This document shows positions 7,867 to 16,231 of a stretch of 33,972 nt of DNA, one piece after another. Each line of letters begins with the position of its first letter. Positions within the stretch are counted from its first letter, which is position 1. The translations under genes were made by a program, and so were the position numbers. Below the pieces are notes generated by a model. The model saw nothing but the letters and a program-made list of their open reading frames with translations. It had not been told where the DNA came from and did not search any database. This DNA is from an uncultured Eubacteriales bacterium (lineage in GTDB: Bacteria > Bacillota > Clostridia > Christensenellales > Aristaeellaceae): positions 1 through 33,972 of the forward strand of contig CADBZH010000015.1 in the NCBI GenBank assembly GCA_902799045.1. Reading direction: 5' to 3'.

Positions 7867-8925
7867 TTACATCAGCACGTCCATCCAGATATCGTCGTAC
7901 AGCCAGCCGTTTTCAAAGGTGGAGATGTCGATGTAGAACTCGCAGCGCTCGAGCATCTCGTCGGTGGGACTCATGGCGGTGCTGGCCATCTCCTCCTCGG
8001 ACAGGTTTTCAGCCACCTGCCGGATGGGGGAGGAGTAGTAGATGTAGTCCATGTTCATCCGGGCGATGTCCGGGCGGCACATGAAGTTGATGAAGCACTC
8101 GGCCGCTTCCTTGTTCTGGGCGGACTTGGGCACGCACATGCCGTCCACCCACACGTTGCTGCCCTCGTCGGGGATGACGTAGGCCAGCGCGTCGTTCTTC
8201 TCCATGGCGTACAGGGCGTCGCCGGAGTACATCACGGCCATGGCGGCCTCGTTGCCGGCCATCATGTCCTTGGCCTGGTCCAGGATGTAGCCGTCCAGCA
8301 CGCCGGAATCCTTCTGGGCCAGCAGCCATTCGCGCGCGGCCTCCAGCTCCTCGGCGTTGTCAGAGTTCAGGTCATAGCCGTTTACGATCAGGCCGATGGC
8401 CAGGGAGTCGCGCATGGAGTCCATCATGAAGGTCTTGCCGTTGTGCTTCTCCAGCAGGGCGGTCCAGCTGGTGACGGGCTCGGTGACCATTTCGGTGTTG
8501 TAGACGATGCCCAGGGTGCCCCACATGTAGGGGATGGAGTGGGCGTTGCCGGGATCGTAGATGGGATCGCGCATGCTGTCCACCACGTTTTCCAGGTTCG
8601 GGATATTGTCCAGGTTCAGCTCGGCGATCAGGTCCTCCTTGATGAGGCGCTCGATCATGTATTCGGAGGGGATCACCACGTCGTAGGATTCCGCACCGGT
8701 GGAGAGCTTGGTGTACATGTCCTCGTTCTGGGAGAAGGTGACGTAGTTTACGTGGCAGCCCGTCTCCTCCTCAAAGAGGTTCAGCACCTCGCGGTCGATG
8801 TAGTCTTCCCAGTTGTAGACCTTGATCTCCGTGCCGGCGAAGGGCTTGTCGGCCTCGGCCAGGCAGGCGGCGGACAGCGCGGCGACCAGCAGCGCGACCA
8901 GCAGAACGATGGCAAGTTTTTTCAT
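7867..8925 (-). CDS. potD: spermidine/putrescine ABC transporter, substrate-binding protein
   Basis: This encodes 352 residues. The ATG at 8925 is preceded by GGAGGAAG on the minus strand. The N-terminus (MKKLAIVLLVALLVAALSAAC) is a signal peptide. Cys21 after LSAA is an imperfect lipobox, so it may be a lipoprotein or be cleaved after CLA. The mature protein begins with EIKVYNWEDYIDREVLNLFEEETG, the strand-helix typical of PotD/PotF. IPSEYMIERLI, 'PNLENVVDS', IPYMWGTLGIVYN and 'AECFINFMCRPDIA' are further PotD-type segments. It captures polyamines outside the membrane and delivers them to PotBC. It is the last gene of the operon, 153 bp after potC. That longer gap has only a 5-bp hairpin (GTCAG/CTGAC near 9045) and no obvious promoter. 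Confidence 0.95.
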   Translation of the reverse strand: MKKLAIVLLVALLVAALSAACLAEADKPFAGTEIKVYNWEDYIDREVLNLFEEETGCHVNYVTFSQNEDMYTKLSTGAESYDVVIPSEYMIERLIKEDLIAELNLDNIPNLENVVDSMRDPIYDPGNAHSIPYMWGTLGIVYNTEMVTEPVTSWTALLEKHNGKTFMMDSMRDSLAIGLIVNGYDLNSDNAEELEAAREWLLAQKDSGVLDGYILDQAKDMMAGNEAAMAVMYSGDALYAMEKNDALAYVIPDEGSNVWVDGMCVPKSAQNKEAAECFINFMCRPDIARMNMDYIYYSSPIRQVAENLSEEEMASTAMSPTDEMLERCEFYIDISTFENGWLYDDIWMDVLM

Positions 8926-9078
8926 GTGCAGCTTCCTCCAGATCTTCAGGTAGTGATGTATGTGCAAACCCCGGAAGGGAAATGCGCGGGGGAGGGTGAG
9001 GCGTGTGGAGCGAGGCGTTGAGGTTGAAATCATGGAAGCCGTCAGCTGCTGACTTTGAACTCCCCACTCCTCGCCCGA

Positions 9079-9867
9079 TCAAAGGTTTTCCAGCTTCGTC
9101 CGCCTGTTTACCAGCACCAGCAGGATCAGGATCGTGATGAACATCAGCGTGGAAAGGGCGTACATCGTGGGCTTGACCCCCAGCTTGGTGGAGGAGTACA
9201 CGATGCGGGACAGGTTCGGGTACATGTCCGAGGACGTGAAGTAGGAGATGACGAAGTCGTCCAGGGACATGGTGAAGGCCAGCAGCGCGCCGGTGAAGAT
9301 GCCGGGGGTGATCTCCGGGATGATGACCTTCCACAGCGCCTGGAGGGGCTTGCAGCCCAGGTCCAGCGCCGCCTCGTAGAGGTTCGGGTTCATCTGCCGC
9401 AGCTTCGGCATCACCGAGAACAGCACGTAGGGGATGTCGAAGGCGATGTGGGCGAAGATCATGGTCCACTTGCCCAGCGGCACGTGGCAGAACAGGTACA
9501 TCAGCATCAGCGAGACGCCGGTGACGATGTCGGGCGTGGTCATGGGCAGGTAGGACACGTTGATCAGCACGTTGGTCATGCCGCTGCCCATCGAATGCAT
9601 GCCGATGGCGCCCAGCGTGCCGATGACGGTGGAGATGATCGTGGCGATCACGGCCACCTCGATGGTGGTCTTCAGCGCGCCCAGGATCGCCGGGTCATTG
9701 AACAGCTTCACGTACCAATCCAGCGTGAAGCCCGTCCACTGGCTGCGGGAAACCGAGGCGTTGAAGGACAGGGCGATCATGATCAGGATGGGCGCGTAGA
9801 GGAACAGCATCAGAACCGCCATCCACACGGTGCGGAAGGTCTTTGCCGCGCGGGTATTCTTCACCAC
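9079..9867 (-). CDS. potC: spermidine/putrescine ABC transporter, permease PotC
   Basis: 262 residues, six predicted membrane helices. The first is 'VWMAVLMLFLYAPILIMIALSFNAS', with the usual PotC 'YAPI....LSFN' motif. The EAA loop reads 'YEAALDLGCKPLQALWKVIIPEITPGI' at about residue 175, the contact site for the ATPase. Two GTG codons (9867 and 9864) can start translation, with GAGGGGGG upstream; the second forms a GTGA overlap with the potB stop. The overlap implies translational coupling and equal stoichiometry with PotB. With PotB it forms the membrane channel for polyamine import. Confidence 0.95.
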   Translation of the reverse strand: MVKNTRAAKTFRTVWMAVLMLFLYAPILIMIALSFNASVSRSQWTGFTLDWYVKLFNDPAILGALKTTIEVAVIATIISTVIGTLGAIGMHSMGSGMTNVLINVSYLPMTTPDIVTGVSLMLMYLFCHVPLGKWTMIFAHIAFDIPYVLFSVMPKLRQMNPNLYEAALDLGCKPLQALWKVIIPEITPGIFTGALLAFTMSLDDFVISYFTSSDMYPNLSRIVYSSTKLGVKPTMYALSTLMFITILILLVLVNRRTKLENL

Positions 9868-10685
9868 ATGCCACCCCCCTCGTTATCCGGGTCCACCTTG
9901 CGCAAAAAGCCGATGGAGATCAGGATCAGCACCAGCATGATCAGCGAGAAGGAGCTGCCGATGTTCCAGCGGGTGGGGTTGGAGGACTGGTTGAAGATGT
10001 AGTCGATCAGATCGCCCGCCAGGCGGATCTTGCCGTTGGAGAGCAGCGTGGAGATGGCGAAGGACGTGACCGCCGGCATGAACACCATCGTGATGCCGGA
10101 GACGATGCCCGGCACCGACATCGGGATCACCACCCGCGTGATGACCCGAATGGGGTTGCAGCCCAGGTCCTCCGCGGCCTCGATCACGGAATAATCCATC
10201 TTTTTCAGCACCGTGTAGATGGGCAGCACCATGAAGGGCAGGTAGTTGTACACCAGGCCCAGTACCACCGCGCCCTCCGTGCCGATCACCGTGATCTTGC
10301 CCAGGCCCAGGGCCGTCAGCGCCGCGTTCAGGACGCCGTTGTCGTCCAGCAGCGTCATCATCGCGTAGGTGCGCAGCAGCAGGTTCATCCACATCGGCAG
10401 CAGGATCAGCACCACCAGGCTCTGGGCGTGGTTGAAATCGCGCCCGGCCAGGAAGTAGGCCGTGGGATAGCCGATCAGCAGGCACAGCACCGTGCAGTAC
10501 ACCGCCAGCTTCAGGCTGCGCACGATCACCCCCAGATAGCGGGGCTTGACGAATTCCTGGAAGTTGGAGAGGGTGAAGGCCCCCTCCGGCGTGGTGAAGG
10601 CGTACCAGCACACGAACAGCAGCGGCACCACCGCGAACAGCAGCATCCACAGCGCATAGGGCGTGGCATACCAGGATCGCTTCAT
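9861..10685 (-). CDS. potB: spermidine/putrescine ABC transporter, permease PotB
   Basis: 274 residues, six predicted membrane segments beginning 'YALWMLLFAVVPLLFVCWYAF'. The EAA loop 'IEAAEDLGCNPIRVITRVVIPMSVPGI' lies near residue 170, and 'LPMWMNLLLRTYA' at about 110 is typical of PotB. The ATG at 10685 lies 4 bp after the potA stop, and its RBS (AAGGAGGCG) lies inside the end of potA. It heterodimerises with PotC in the cytoplasmic membrane. Confidence 0.95.
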   Translation of the reverse strand: MKRSWYATPYALWMLLFAVVPLLFVCWYAFTTPEGAFTLSNFQEFVKPRYLGVIVRSLKLAVYCTVLCLLIGYPTAYFLAGRDFNHAQSLVVLILLPMWMNLLLRTYAMMTLLDDNGVLNAALTALGLGKITVIGTEGAVVLGLVYNYLPFMVLPIYTVLKKMDYSVIEAAEDLGCNPIRVITRVVIPMSVPGIVSGITMVFMPAVTSFAISTLLSNGKIRLAGDLIDYIFNQSSNPTRWNIGSSFSLIMLVLILISIGFLRKVDPDNEGGGMW

Positions 10686-10689
10686 TGGC

Positions 10690-11811
10690 TCACGCCTCCT
10701 TATTCGTCTTGTCCTGAACGGGCACGGCGTCCGCCGTGGTGGCCTTGCGCATGATGTGGATGTTGTAGGGCACGATGGTCATGCCCACGCTGGTGCCCAC
10801 CGGCTGCATCGTGGTGGAATGGACCTTCCACGTCCTCTCGCCGGATTCGACCATCATTTCATAGTGCACGCCCTTGAAGATCACGCTCTGCACCGTGCCG
10901 GTGAGCATGCCCACGTCCTCGCCGACGATCATGATGTCCTCGGGGCGAATCACCACGTCCACCGGCTCGTTGGTGTCGAAGCCCTCGTCCACGCACTGGA
11001 ACTCCACGCCGGAGAACTTCACCAGGTCGTCCTCGAGCATGACGCCGTCCACGATGTTGCTCTCGCCGATGAAATCCGCCACGAAGGCGTTCACCGGCTC
11101 GTCATAGATGCGCTTGGGGTTGTCGATCTGCTGGATGCGCCCGCCGTTGATGACGGCGATGGTGTCCGACATGGTCAGCGCTTCCTCCTGGTCGTGGGTG
11201 ACGTAGATGAAGGTGATGCCCAGCTGCTGCTGCATGGCCTTCAATTCCAGCTGCATCTCCTTGCGCAGCTTCAGATCCAGCGCGCCCAGGGGCTCGTCCA
11301 GCAGCAGCACCTCCGGCTCGTTCACCAGCGCCCGCGCGATGGCGATGCGCTGCTGTTGGCCGCCGGACAGCGCGTCGATGGAGCGCTTTTCATAGCCCTC
11401 CATCTTCACCAGCTTCAGCATGCGGTGCACGCGGCGGGCGATCTCTTCCTTCTTTTCCTTCTTCGTCTTCACGCCCATCTGCTCCGGCGTCTTCAGGTTC
11501 AGGCCGAAGGCGATGTTGTCGAACACGTTCAGGTGGCCGAACAGGGCGTACTTCTGGAACACCGTGTTGATGCGGCGCTTGTAGGGCGGAATGCCCGTCA
11601 TGTCCTTTCCCTCGAACAGCACCTCGCCGGAGGAGGGCATCTCAAACCCGCCGATGATGCGCAGCAGCGTGGTCTTGCCACAGCCGGACGGCCCCAGCAG
11701 CGTGATGAATTCGCACTTGCGGATATACAGATCGACGTCGCGCAGTACCTGGGTGTCCCCAAAGTTCTTGCAGACGCCCTTCAGCTCGATCAGGCGGGTA
11801 TCCTGGACCAT
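10690..11811 (-). CDS. potA: spermidine/putrescine ABC transporter, ATP-binding protein
   Basis: 373 residues counted from the ATG at 11811. That ATG is preferred over the in-frame GTG at 11820 because AGGAG (11820-11824) would overlap the GTG but is 8 nt from the ATG. Walker A is GPSGCGKT (40-47), the Q-loop 'VFQKYALF', the signature LSGGQQQR, Walker B '[11 protein letters not shown]' and the switch 'VTHDQEEAL'. The C-terminal third is a TOBE/OB regulatory domain (VVIRPEDI, '[10 protein letters not shown]'). It powers polyamine import by PotBCD. The 220-bp gap between the regulator and potA holds a structured repeat element that may modulate read-through. Confidence 0.95.
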   Translation of the reverse strand: MVQDTRLIELKGVCKNFGDTQVLRDVDLYIRKCEFITLLGPSGCGKTTLLRIIGGFEMPSSGEVLFEGKDMTGIPPYKRRINTVFQKYALFGHLNVFDNIAFGLNLKTPEQMGVKTKKEKKEEIARRVHRMLKLVKMEGYEKRSIDALSGGQQQRIAIARALVNEPEVLLLDEPLGALDLKLRKEMQLELKAMQQQLGITFIYVTHDQEEALTMSDTIAVINGGRIQQIDNPKRIYDEPVNAFVADFIGESNIVDGVMLEDDLVKFSGVEFQCVDEGFDTNEPVDVVIRPEDIMIVGEDVGMLTGTVQSVIFKGVHYEMMVESGERTWKVHSTTMQPVGTSVGMTIVPYNIHIMRKATTADAVPVQDKTNKEA

Positions 11812-11882
11812 ATCAAACACTCCTGTCCGTGTTAGCTAATCATCGGGGAGGTATCGGAGGGGCGGAGTCCCTCTGATGTTCA

Positions 11883-12025
11883 ATCCGTTCCCGACGACAT
11901 GTGCGTCGGGACGGAATGTAATTCTGCTCGCAGAATTCATACCTTGCGGATTTTGCGGCCGGAGGCTTTCAGGCCTCAAGCAAAATCCGGAGGGGGTGGC
12001 AATGGCGGGGGAGCTTGCTCCCCCG
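11883..12025 (+). repeat. structured intergenic element, copy A
   Basis: Four successive hairpins: TCCCGACG/CGTCGGGA with loop ACATGTG (11889-11911); ATTCTG/CAGAAT (11921-11936); CGGATTTTGC/GCAAAATCCG (11947-11989) enclosing GAGGC/GCCTC; and CGGGGGAG/CTCCCCCG (12006-12025). The same series recurs on the minus strand at 17006-17173 with compensatory base changes. It lies between the XRE regulator and potA, in the opposite orientation to the operon. There is no coding capacity beyond shadow frames. Confidence 0.75.
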
Positions 12026-12031
12026 TCCATA

Positions 12032-12571
12032 TCAAAACGAGGGTGGCGTGGAGACCCACAGCACGCGGCAGGCGCCCTTTCCGGCGTTGACCAGCTTGTG
12101 GGGGGCGGTGGGGCGGAAGTAGAAGCTCTCGTCCTTGCGGACGCGCTCCACGCGGTCGCCCAGCACGATCTTGATCACGCCGCTGAGCACGTAGCCGAAG
12201 TATTCACCCTCGTGGGGGCCGTCTTCGGCCGTCTCGCCGCCGGGGCCCAGCTCCACCAGGATCGGCTCCATCTGGTTCTTCTGGGCGGAGGGGATCAGCC
12301 AGCGGATCATGCCCTTCAGGCCGTCCGGGTCCTCCTTGACGAAGATGTCCTCGGCGCCGAACACCAGCTTTTCGTCCTTCTCGCGAAAGAAGGTGGGCAG
12401 GTCGGTGCCAAGGCTCTCCAGCAGGTCCGACAGCGTGTCCAGGGAGGGGGAGGTCAGATCCCGCTCCAGCAACGATATGAAGCTCTTGGAAAGCTCGCAC
12501 CGGTCTGCCAGCTCCTCCTGCGTCAGGCCCCGCTGCAGGCGCAGCCGGCGCAGCTTGTCGCCAATCCTCAT
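12032..12571 (-). CDS. XRE-family regulator with cupin sensor domain
   Basis: 179 residues. The N-terminal helix-turn-helix (residues 1-62) reads 'IGDKLRRLRLQRGLTQEELADRCELSKSFISLLERDLTSPSLDTL'. Residues 75-179 form a cupin barrel (ELGPGGETAEDGPHEGEYFGYVLSGVIKIVLGD) with the H-x-G-E type motif and 'YFRPTAPHKLVN'. This architecture matches PuuR-like regulators that sense polyamines or amines, and it is the promoter-proximal gene of the pot operon. RBS GGGAGACG precedes the ATG. Polyamine-responsive autorepression is inferred from the context and from the two putative operators upstream. Confidence 0.9.
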   Translation of the reverse strand: MRIGDKLRRLRLQRGLTQEELADRCELSKSFISLLERDLTSPSLDTLSDLLESLGTDLPTFFREKDEKLVFGAEDIFVKEDPDGLKGMIRWLIPSAQKNQMEPILVELGPGGETAEDGPHEGEYFGYVLSGVIKIVLGDRVERVRKDESFYFRPTAPHKLVNAGKGACRVLWVSTPPSF

Positions 12572-12591
12572 GCTTTCGTCTCCCGTTCATC

Positions 12592-12614
12592 GAAGTTTAA
12601 GATTACTGAACTTC
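12592..12614. promoter_or_regulatory. operator candidate 1 of pot regulator
   Basis: GAAGTT (12592-12597) / AACTTC (12609-12614) inverted repeat containing AAGTTTA-N7-TGAAC. It lies between the -10 box and the regulator's start codon, where bound protein would block transcription. The same 19-bp pattern recurs at 12709. Confidence 0.55.
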
Positions 12615-12626
12615 TGGGCGAAATAT

Positions 12627-12655
12627 ATTAAACCACCTTTCACCGGTCGTGTCAA
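12627..12655 (-). promoter_or_regulatory. promoter of regulator-potABCD operon
   Basis: On the minus strand: TTGACA (12655-12650), a 17-bp spacer, TTTAAT (12632-12627). It is placed 56 bp upstream of the XRE-cupin start codon. Confidence 0.75.
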
Positions 12656-12708
12656 TATATACGGGCGGGTGAATGCGTTAAATGTATGTGATTAAATTAT
12701 AGGACCAA

Positions 12709-12727
12709 AAGTTTAGTATCATTGAAC
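12709..12727. promoter_or_regulatory. operator candidate 2 of pot regulator
   Basis: AAGTTTA-N7-TGAAC, identical in its fixed bases and spacing to the site at 12593-12611. It lies about 54 bp upstream of the -35 box of the pot promoter and could serve cooperative binding. Confidence 0.45.
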
Positions 12728-12794
12728 CCCGCAGAGGGCGATTCACCCGCGCATCGGAAGCTGCAAAACGTTCACAGAAAATTCATCGAAAAAA

Positions 12795-12821
12795 TTAGCA
12801 CTCACATCTTGACAGTGCTAA
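12795..12821. promoter_or_regulatory. CIRCE element (HrcA operator)
   Basis: TTAGCACTC (12795-12803), 9-bp spacer, CAGTGCTAA (12813-12821). The CIRCE consensus is TTAGCACTC-N9-GAGTGCTAA, so only one base differs. It overlaps the -35 box of the hsp20 promoter, implying HrcA repression released by heat shock. Confidence 0.9.
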
Positions 12822-12836
12822 CAAAATGCGTATAAT
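12809..12836 (+). promoter_or_regulatory. hsp20 promoter
   Basis: TTGACA (12809-12814), a 16-bp spacer, TATAAT (12831-12836). The -35 box lies inside the CIRCE. A small leader hairpin, ATTCCC/GGGAAT, follows near 12860. Confidence 0.85.
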
Positions 12837-12945
12837 AATAATCGAGCGGAGGGAAAGAGATTCCCGGTGGGAATGAAACCGCCGCCCGATGGCAAAAACA
12901 TAAGACGACGACTTCTGAGCCGCAACGTCAAAGGAGGTATGAGCT

Positions 12946-13398
12946 ATGTTGATGCCGAGTCTGTTTGGTGAAAACCTGTTTGATGAGTTCTTTGAGGATT
13001 TTCCGATGCCGCGCGAGTTCCGGAACATCGACCGCCGGCTCTACGGCAAGAACGCCGCCCGTGAAATGAAGACGGACGTGCACGAGCACGAGGATCACTA
13101 CGAAGTGGATATCGACCTGCCGGGCTTCAAAAAGGAAGAGATCACGCTGAGCCTGGAGAATGGCTACCTGACCGTGAACGCCGCCAAGGGCCTGGACAAG
13201 GACGAGAAGGACAAGAAGGGCAAGCTGATCCGCCAGGAGCGCTACGCCGGCTCCCTGCAGCGCAGCTTCTACGTGGGCGACAGCCTGACCGAGACCGACG
13301 TCACGGCCCGCTTTGAAAACGGCGTGCTGAGCCTGTGCGTTCCCAAGCAGGAGGCCAGGAAGGTGCCGGAAAAGAAGGTCATCATGATCGAGGGATAA
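12946..13398 (+). CDS. small heat-shock protein, Hsp20/alpha-crystallin family
   Basis: 150 residues. The ATG at 12946 has a near-perfect RBS, AAAGGAGGT (12930-12938). Residues 1-40 are the short, Phe-rich N-terminal arm (FGENLFDEFFEDFP). Residues 42-135 form the alpha-crystallin domain: MKTDVHEHEDHYEVDIDLPG, 'FKKEEITLSLENGYLTV', then 'RSFYVGD...ETDVTARFENGVLSLCVPK' with the conserved GVL motif. The C-terminus 'KKVIMIEG' carries the I-x-I anchor. It is an ATP-independent holdase that keeps unfolding proteins soluble. Control by HrcA through the overlapping CIRCE is expected. It is monocistronic, ending in a terminator. Confidence 0.95.
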   Translation: MLMPSLFGENLFDEFFEDFPMPREFRNIDRRLYGKNAAREMKTDVHEHEDHYEVDIDLPGFKKEEITLSLENGYLTVNAAKGLDKDEKDKKGKLIRQERYAGSLQRSFYVGDSLTETDVTARFENGVLSLCVPKQEARKVPEKKVIMIEG

Positions 13399-13428
13399 AC
13401 ACACACCCCCTCGGCGTGCCCCAAAGAC

Positions 13429-13457
13429 GGCTCCCCTCACGCAGGGGAGCCTTTCTT
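13429..13457 (+). terminator. hsp20 terminator
   Basis: GGCTCCCCT (13429-13437) / AGGGGAGCC (13443-13451), a 9-bp perfect stem with a 5-nt loop, then TTTCTT. The following 13458-13623 has GC-rich inverted repeats (GGGCGGC/GCCGCCC near 13506) but no gene. Confidence 0.8.
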
Positions 13458-13623
13458 ATGCCTCGAAATGGGGCTGCCTCAAAGCGCATACAGGCATTTG
13501 CAGGGGCGGCGATGCTGCCGCCCGCCGGGAAAAAGCGATGCGAGTCGTGCCCGGGCGGGCGCCGCAAGTCGCCCCCGGGCGCGTCCCAAATGTAAAGAAA
13601 ACGCTATAACTGCCTTCGGGGGC

Positions 13624-13652
13624 TTGATTTTGACGCTTTAGCGGGGTATCAT
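13624..13652 (+). promoter_or_regulatory. ilvE promoter
   Basis: TTGATT (13624-13629), a 17-bp spacer, TATCAT (13647-13652), 43 bp upstream of the ilvE start codon. Confidence 0.6.
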
Positions 13653-13695
13653 AATTTTAGTTTCCATAATATCATGCAGAAACGGAGCGATACAC

Positions 13696-14766
13696 ATGCT
13701 GAATATCCGCGTTGAACGCACCACCGCGCCCAAGGCCAAGCCGGCCCCGGGCCAGAAGCTGGGCTTCGGCCACATCTTCACCGATCACATGTTTATCATG
13801 AATTACACCGAAGGCCAGGGCTGGCATGACGCGCGCATCGTGCCCTACCAGAAGATCGAGCTGGATCCCTCGGCCATGGTGTTCCACTACGGCCAGACGA
13901 TGTTCGAGGGCCTGAAGGCCTATCGCGGCGCGAACGGCGAGGCCTACCTGTTCCGCCCGGACATGAACGCCAAGCGCGCCAACAACTCCAACGACCGCCT
14001 GTGCATCCCGCAGATCCCTGAGGAGGATTTCGTCGAGGCCATCAAGGCCGTCGTGGCCATCGACAAGGACTGGATCCCCACCGAGCCGGGCACCAGCCTG
14101 TACATCCGCCCGTTCATCATCGCCACCGATGAGTTCCTGGGCGTGGCCCCCAGCAAGACCTATCTGTTCATCGTCATCCTCAGCCCCTCCGGCGCCTACT
14201 ACGAGAGCGGCCTGGCCCCCGTGGGCATCTGGATCGAGGACGAGTACGTGCGCGCCGTGCGCGGAGGCATCGGCTTTGCCAAGACCGGCGGCAACTATGC
14301 CGCGAGCCTGATCGCCCAGGTGAAGGCCCATGACGGCGGCTACAGCCAGGTGCTGTGGCTGGACGGCGTGGAGCGCAAGTACATCGAGGAAGTGGGCGCC
14401 ATGAACATCATGTTCAAGATCGACGGCAAGATCGTCACGCCCATGCTGAACGGCTCCATCCTGCCCGGCATCACCCGCAACAGCGTGCTGCACCTGTGCC
14501 GCCACTGGGGCATGGAGGTGGAAGAGCGCAAGGTGTCCGTGGACGAGCTGATCGAGGCCCAGAAGTCCGGCAAGCTGGAGGAGGTCTTCGGCACCGGCAC
14601 CGCCGCCGTCATCAGCCCCGTGGGCAAGCTGCGCTACATGGACGAGGTCATGACCATCGGCGACGGCTCCATCGGCCCGGTGACCCAGAAGCTCTACGAC
14701 ACCATCACCGGCATCCAGACCGGCAAGCTGGCGGACGAGTTCGGCTGGCGCGTGCGCGCGGACTGA
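13696..14766 (+). CDS. ilvE: branched-chain amino acid aminotransferase
   Basis: 356 residues, the length of the BCAT class IV (eukaryotic/Firmicute type) enzymes. The PLP lysine is in 'GIGFAKTGGNYAAS' (K196). Further family motifs are HYGQTMFEGLKAYRG (about 75), 'RPFIIATD' (about 137), 'DGVERKYIEEVGAMNIMF' (about 225), LNGSILPGITRNSVL (about 250) and 'EVFGTGTAAVISPVG' (about 300). It interconverts branched-chain 2-oxo acids with Leu, Ile and Val using glutamate, the last step of their biosynthesis. The ATG at 13696 has CGGAG upstream. No ilv or leu genes adjoin it and it ends in its own terminator. Confidence 0.95.
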   Translation: MLNIRVERTTAPKAKPAPGQKLGFGHIFTDHMFIMNYTEGQGWHDARIVPYQKIELDPSAMVFHYGQTMFEGLKAYRGANGEAYLFRPDMNAKRANNSNDRLCIPQIPEEDFVEAIKAVVAIDKDWIPTEPGTSLYIRPFIIATDEFLGVAPSKTYLFIVILSPSGAYYESGLAPVGIWIEDEYVRAVRGGIGFAKTGGNYAASLIAQVKAHDGGYSQVLWLDGVERKYIEEVGAMNIMFKIDGKIVTPMLNGSILPGITRNSVLHLCRHWGMEVEERKVSVDELIEAQKSGKLEEVFGTGTAAVISPVGKLRYMDEVMTIGDGSIGPVTQKLYDTITGIQTGKLADEFGWRVRAD

Positions 14767-14788
14767 CCCGGCAGGGCAAATCACACAA

Positions 14789-14816
14789 GGGCGGCGTTTT
14801 GCCGCCCGTGTTTTTT
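14789..14816 (+). terminator. terminator/attenuator between ilvE and MATE gene
   Basis: GGGCGGC (14789-14795), loop GTTTT, GCCGCCC (14801-14807), then GTG and TTTTTT. It ends only 18 bp before the MATE start. With no separate promoter visible, MATE expression would need read-through. Confidence 0.85.
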
Positions 14817-14834
14817 CAATAAAGGAGGAAAGCC

Positions 14835-16220
14835 ATGCAGGGAGCCCTTTCGCGCTTCATCGACCCCAGCCCCGCCCTGCCAGAGAAGCGGCAGCTGTTT
14901 TCCAACCGGGCGCTGAAGGCCATGATCGTGCCGCTGCTGATCGAGCAGCTGCTGCAGCTGGTGGTGGGCATCGCGGACACGCTGATGGTCAGCTATGCGG
15001 GCGAGGCCACCGTGTCCGGCGTGTCGCTGGACACCATGATCTACACCATCTTCATCTACCTGTTCACCGCCGTGGCCACCGGCGGCGCGGTGGTGGTGAG
15101 CCAGTACCTGGGCCGGGGTGACCGGGACGACGCCAACCTCGCGGCCTCCCAGGGCTATTTCATCGCCGGGGTGCTTTCGCTGGCGTGTGTGGCGCTGACG
15201 CTGCTGTTCGGCAACGCGATCCTCGCGCTGCTGTATCCGCAGGTGGACGCCGAGGTCATGGAGGCCTGTCGGGTGTACCTGCGCATCGTGGCGCTGTCCT
15301 TCCCGGCCAACGCCGTCTACAACGCCGGGGCGGCGCTGTACCGCTCCATGGGCCGCACGCGCACGACCATGCGCGTCTCCGTGGCCATGAACCTGATCAA
15401 CGTGGCGGGCAACGCCATCGGCGTGTTCGTGCTCCACGCGGGGGCTGCCGGCGTGGCCTGGCCGACGACGATTTCCTGGTGGGTGGCCGCCATCGTGATG
15501 ACGATCCTGTGCCTGAACGCGCGCAACGAGGTGTACGTGAAGCCCGCCCAGATGCTGCGCCCCCGCGGGGCCATGATGGGCCGCATCCTGCGCATCGCCG
15601 TGCCGAACGCCGCCGAGCAGGTGCTGTTCCAGCTGGCGAAGGTGGTGCTGGGCGCGCTGATCGCCACGTTCGGCACCTCCCAGATCGCCGCCAACGGCAT
15701 CGGGCAGACGCTGTGGTCGCTGGCGGCCTGCATGTGCACGTCCATGAGCCCGGTGTTCATCACCGTCGTCGGGCGCTGCTCCGGCGCGGGCGACGCGGAC
15801 GCCGCGGCCTGGTACATGCGCAAGCTGACGCGGATGTCGCTCATGCTGTCCACGAGCTGGTGTCTGCTGGTGACGCTGTTGGTGCCGGCGATCCTGCCGC
15901 TCTATGCCGTCACCGCCGAGACGCGGCGGCTGATCTGGATCATCGTGCTGATCCACAACGCCTTCGCGGCGCTGGTGCAGCCCTTCGCCATGCCGCTGTC
16001 CTCCGGGCTTCGGGCCGCTGGCGACGTGCAGTTCAGCCTGTGGTCGTCGCTTCTGTGCACGGTCGTGGTGCGCACGGCGCTGTCGTTCCTGCTGGGCCTG
16101 TGGCTGGGCCTGGGCATCGTGGGCATCGCCTGGGCCATGGTGCTGGACTGGTGCCTGAAGGGCCTGCTGGACGTGCTCCGCTTCAGGGGCGGCAAGTGGC
16201 GGGAGAAGAAGGTCATCTGA
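14835..16220 (+). CDS. MATE-family efflux transporter (second copy)
   Basis: 461 residues with about 12 membrane helices. The ATG at 14835 has AGGAGG at 14823-14828. The N-terminal MatE signature is 'KAMIVPLLIEQLLQLVVGIADTLMVSYAGEATVSGVSL'. 'GGAVVVSQYLGRGDRDDA' (about 85) and 'GAALYRSMGRTRTTMRVS' (about 165) are standard MATE segments, and the second bundle starts 'VPNAAEQVLFQLAKVVLGALI' (about 255). It belongs to a different subgroup from the 3724 gene, with little obvious identity. It exports unknown compounds by cation antiport. It is separated from ilvE by a strong terminator and from rubrerythrin by that gene's own promoter. Confidence 0.92.
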   Translation: MQGALSRFIDPSPALPEKRQLFSNRALKAMIVPLLIEQLLQLVVGIADTLMVSYAGEATVSGVSLDTMIYTIFIYLFTAVATGGAVVVSQYLGRGDRDDANLAASQGYFIAGVLSLACVALTLLFGNAILALLYPQVDAEVMEACRVYLRIVALSFPANAVYNAGAALYRSMGRTRTTMRVSVAMNLINVAGNAIGVFVLHAGAAGVAWPTTISWWVAAIVMTILCLNARNEVYVKPAQMLRPRGAMMGRILRIAVPNAAEQVLFQLAKVVLGALIATFGTSQIAANGIGQTLWSLAACMCTSMSPVFITVVGRCSGAGDADAAAWYMRKLTRMSLMLSTSWCLLVTLLVPAILPLYAVTAETRRLIWIIVLIHNAFAALVQPFAMPLSSGLRAAGDVQFSLWSSLLCTVVVRTALSFLLGLWLGLGIVGIAWAMVLDWCLKGLLDVLRFRGGKWREKKVI

Positions 16221-16231
16221 CGCGATTATCA

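Noticed and set aside
7699-9021. 440-codon plus-strand frame over potD
   Set aside because: The potD reading on the other strand has a signal peptide, RBS and family motifs. The plus frame has none.
13458-13623. Small gene in the GC-rich stretch after hsp20
   Set aside because: Frames here have no RBS and consist of inverted GC repeats. Nothing supports a protein.
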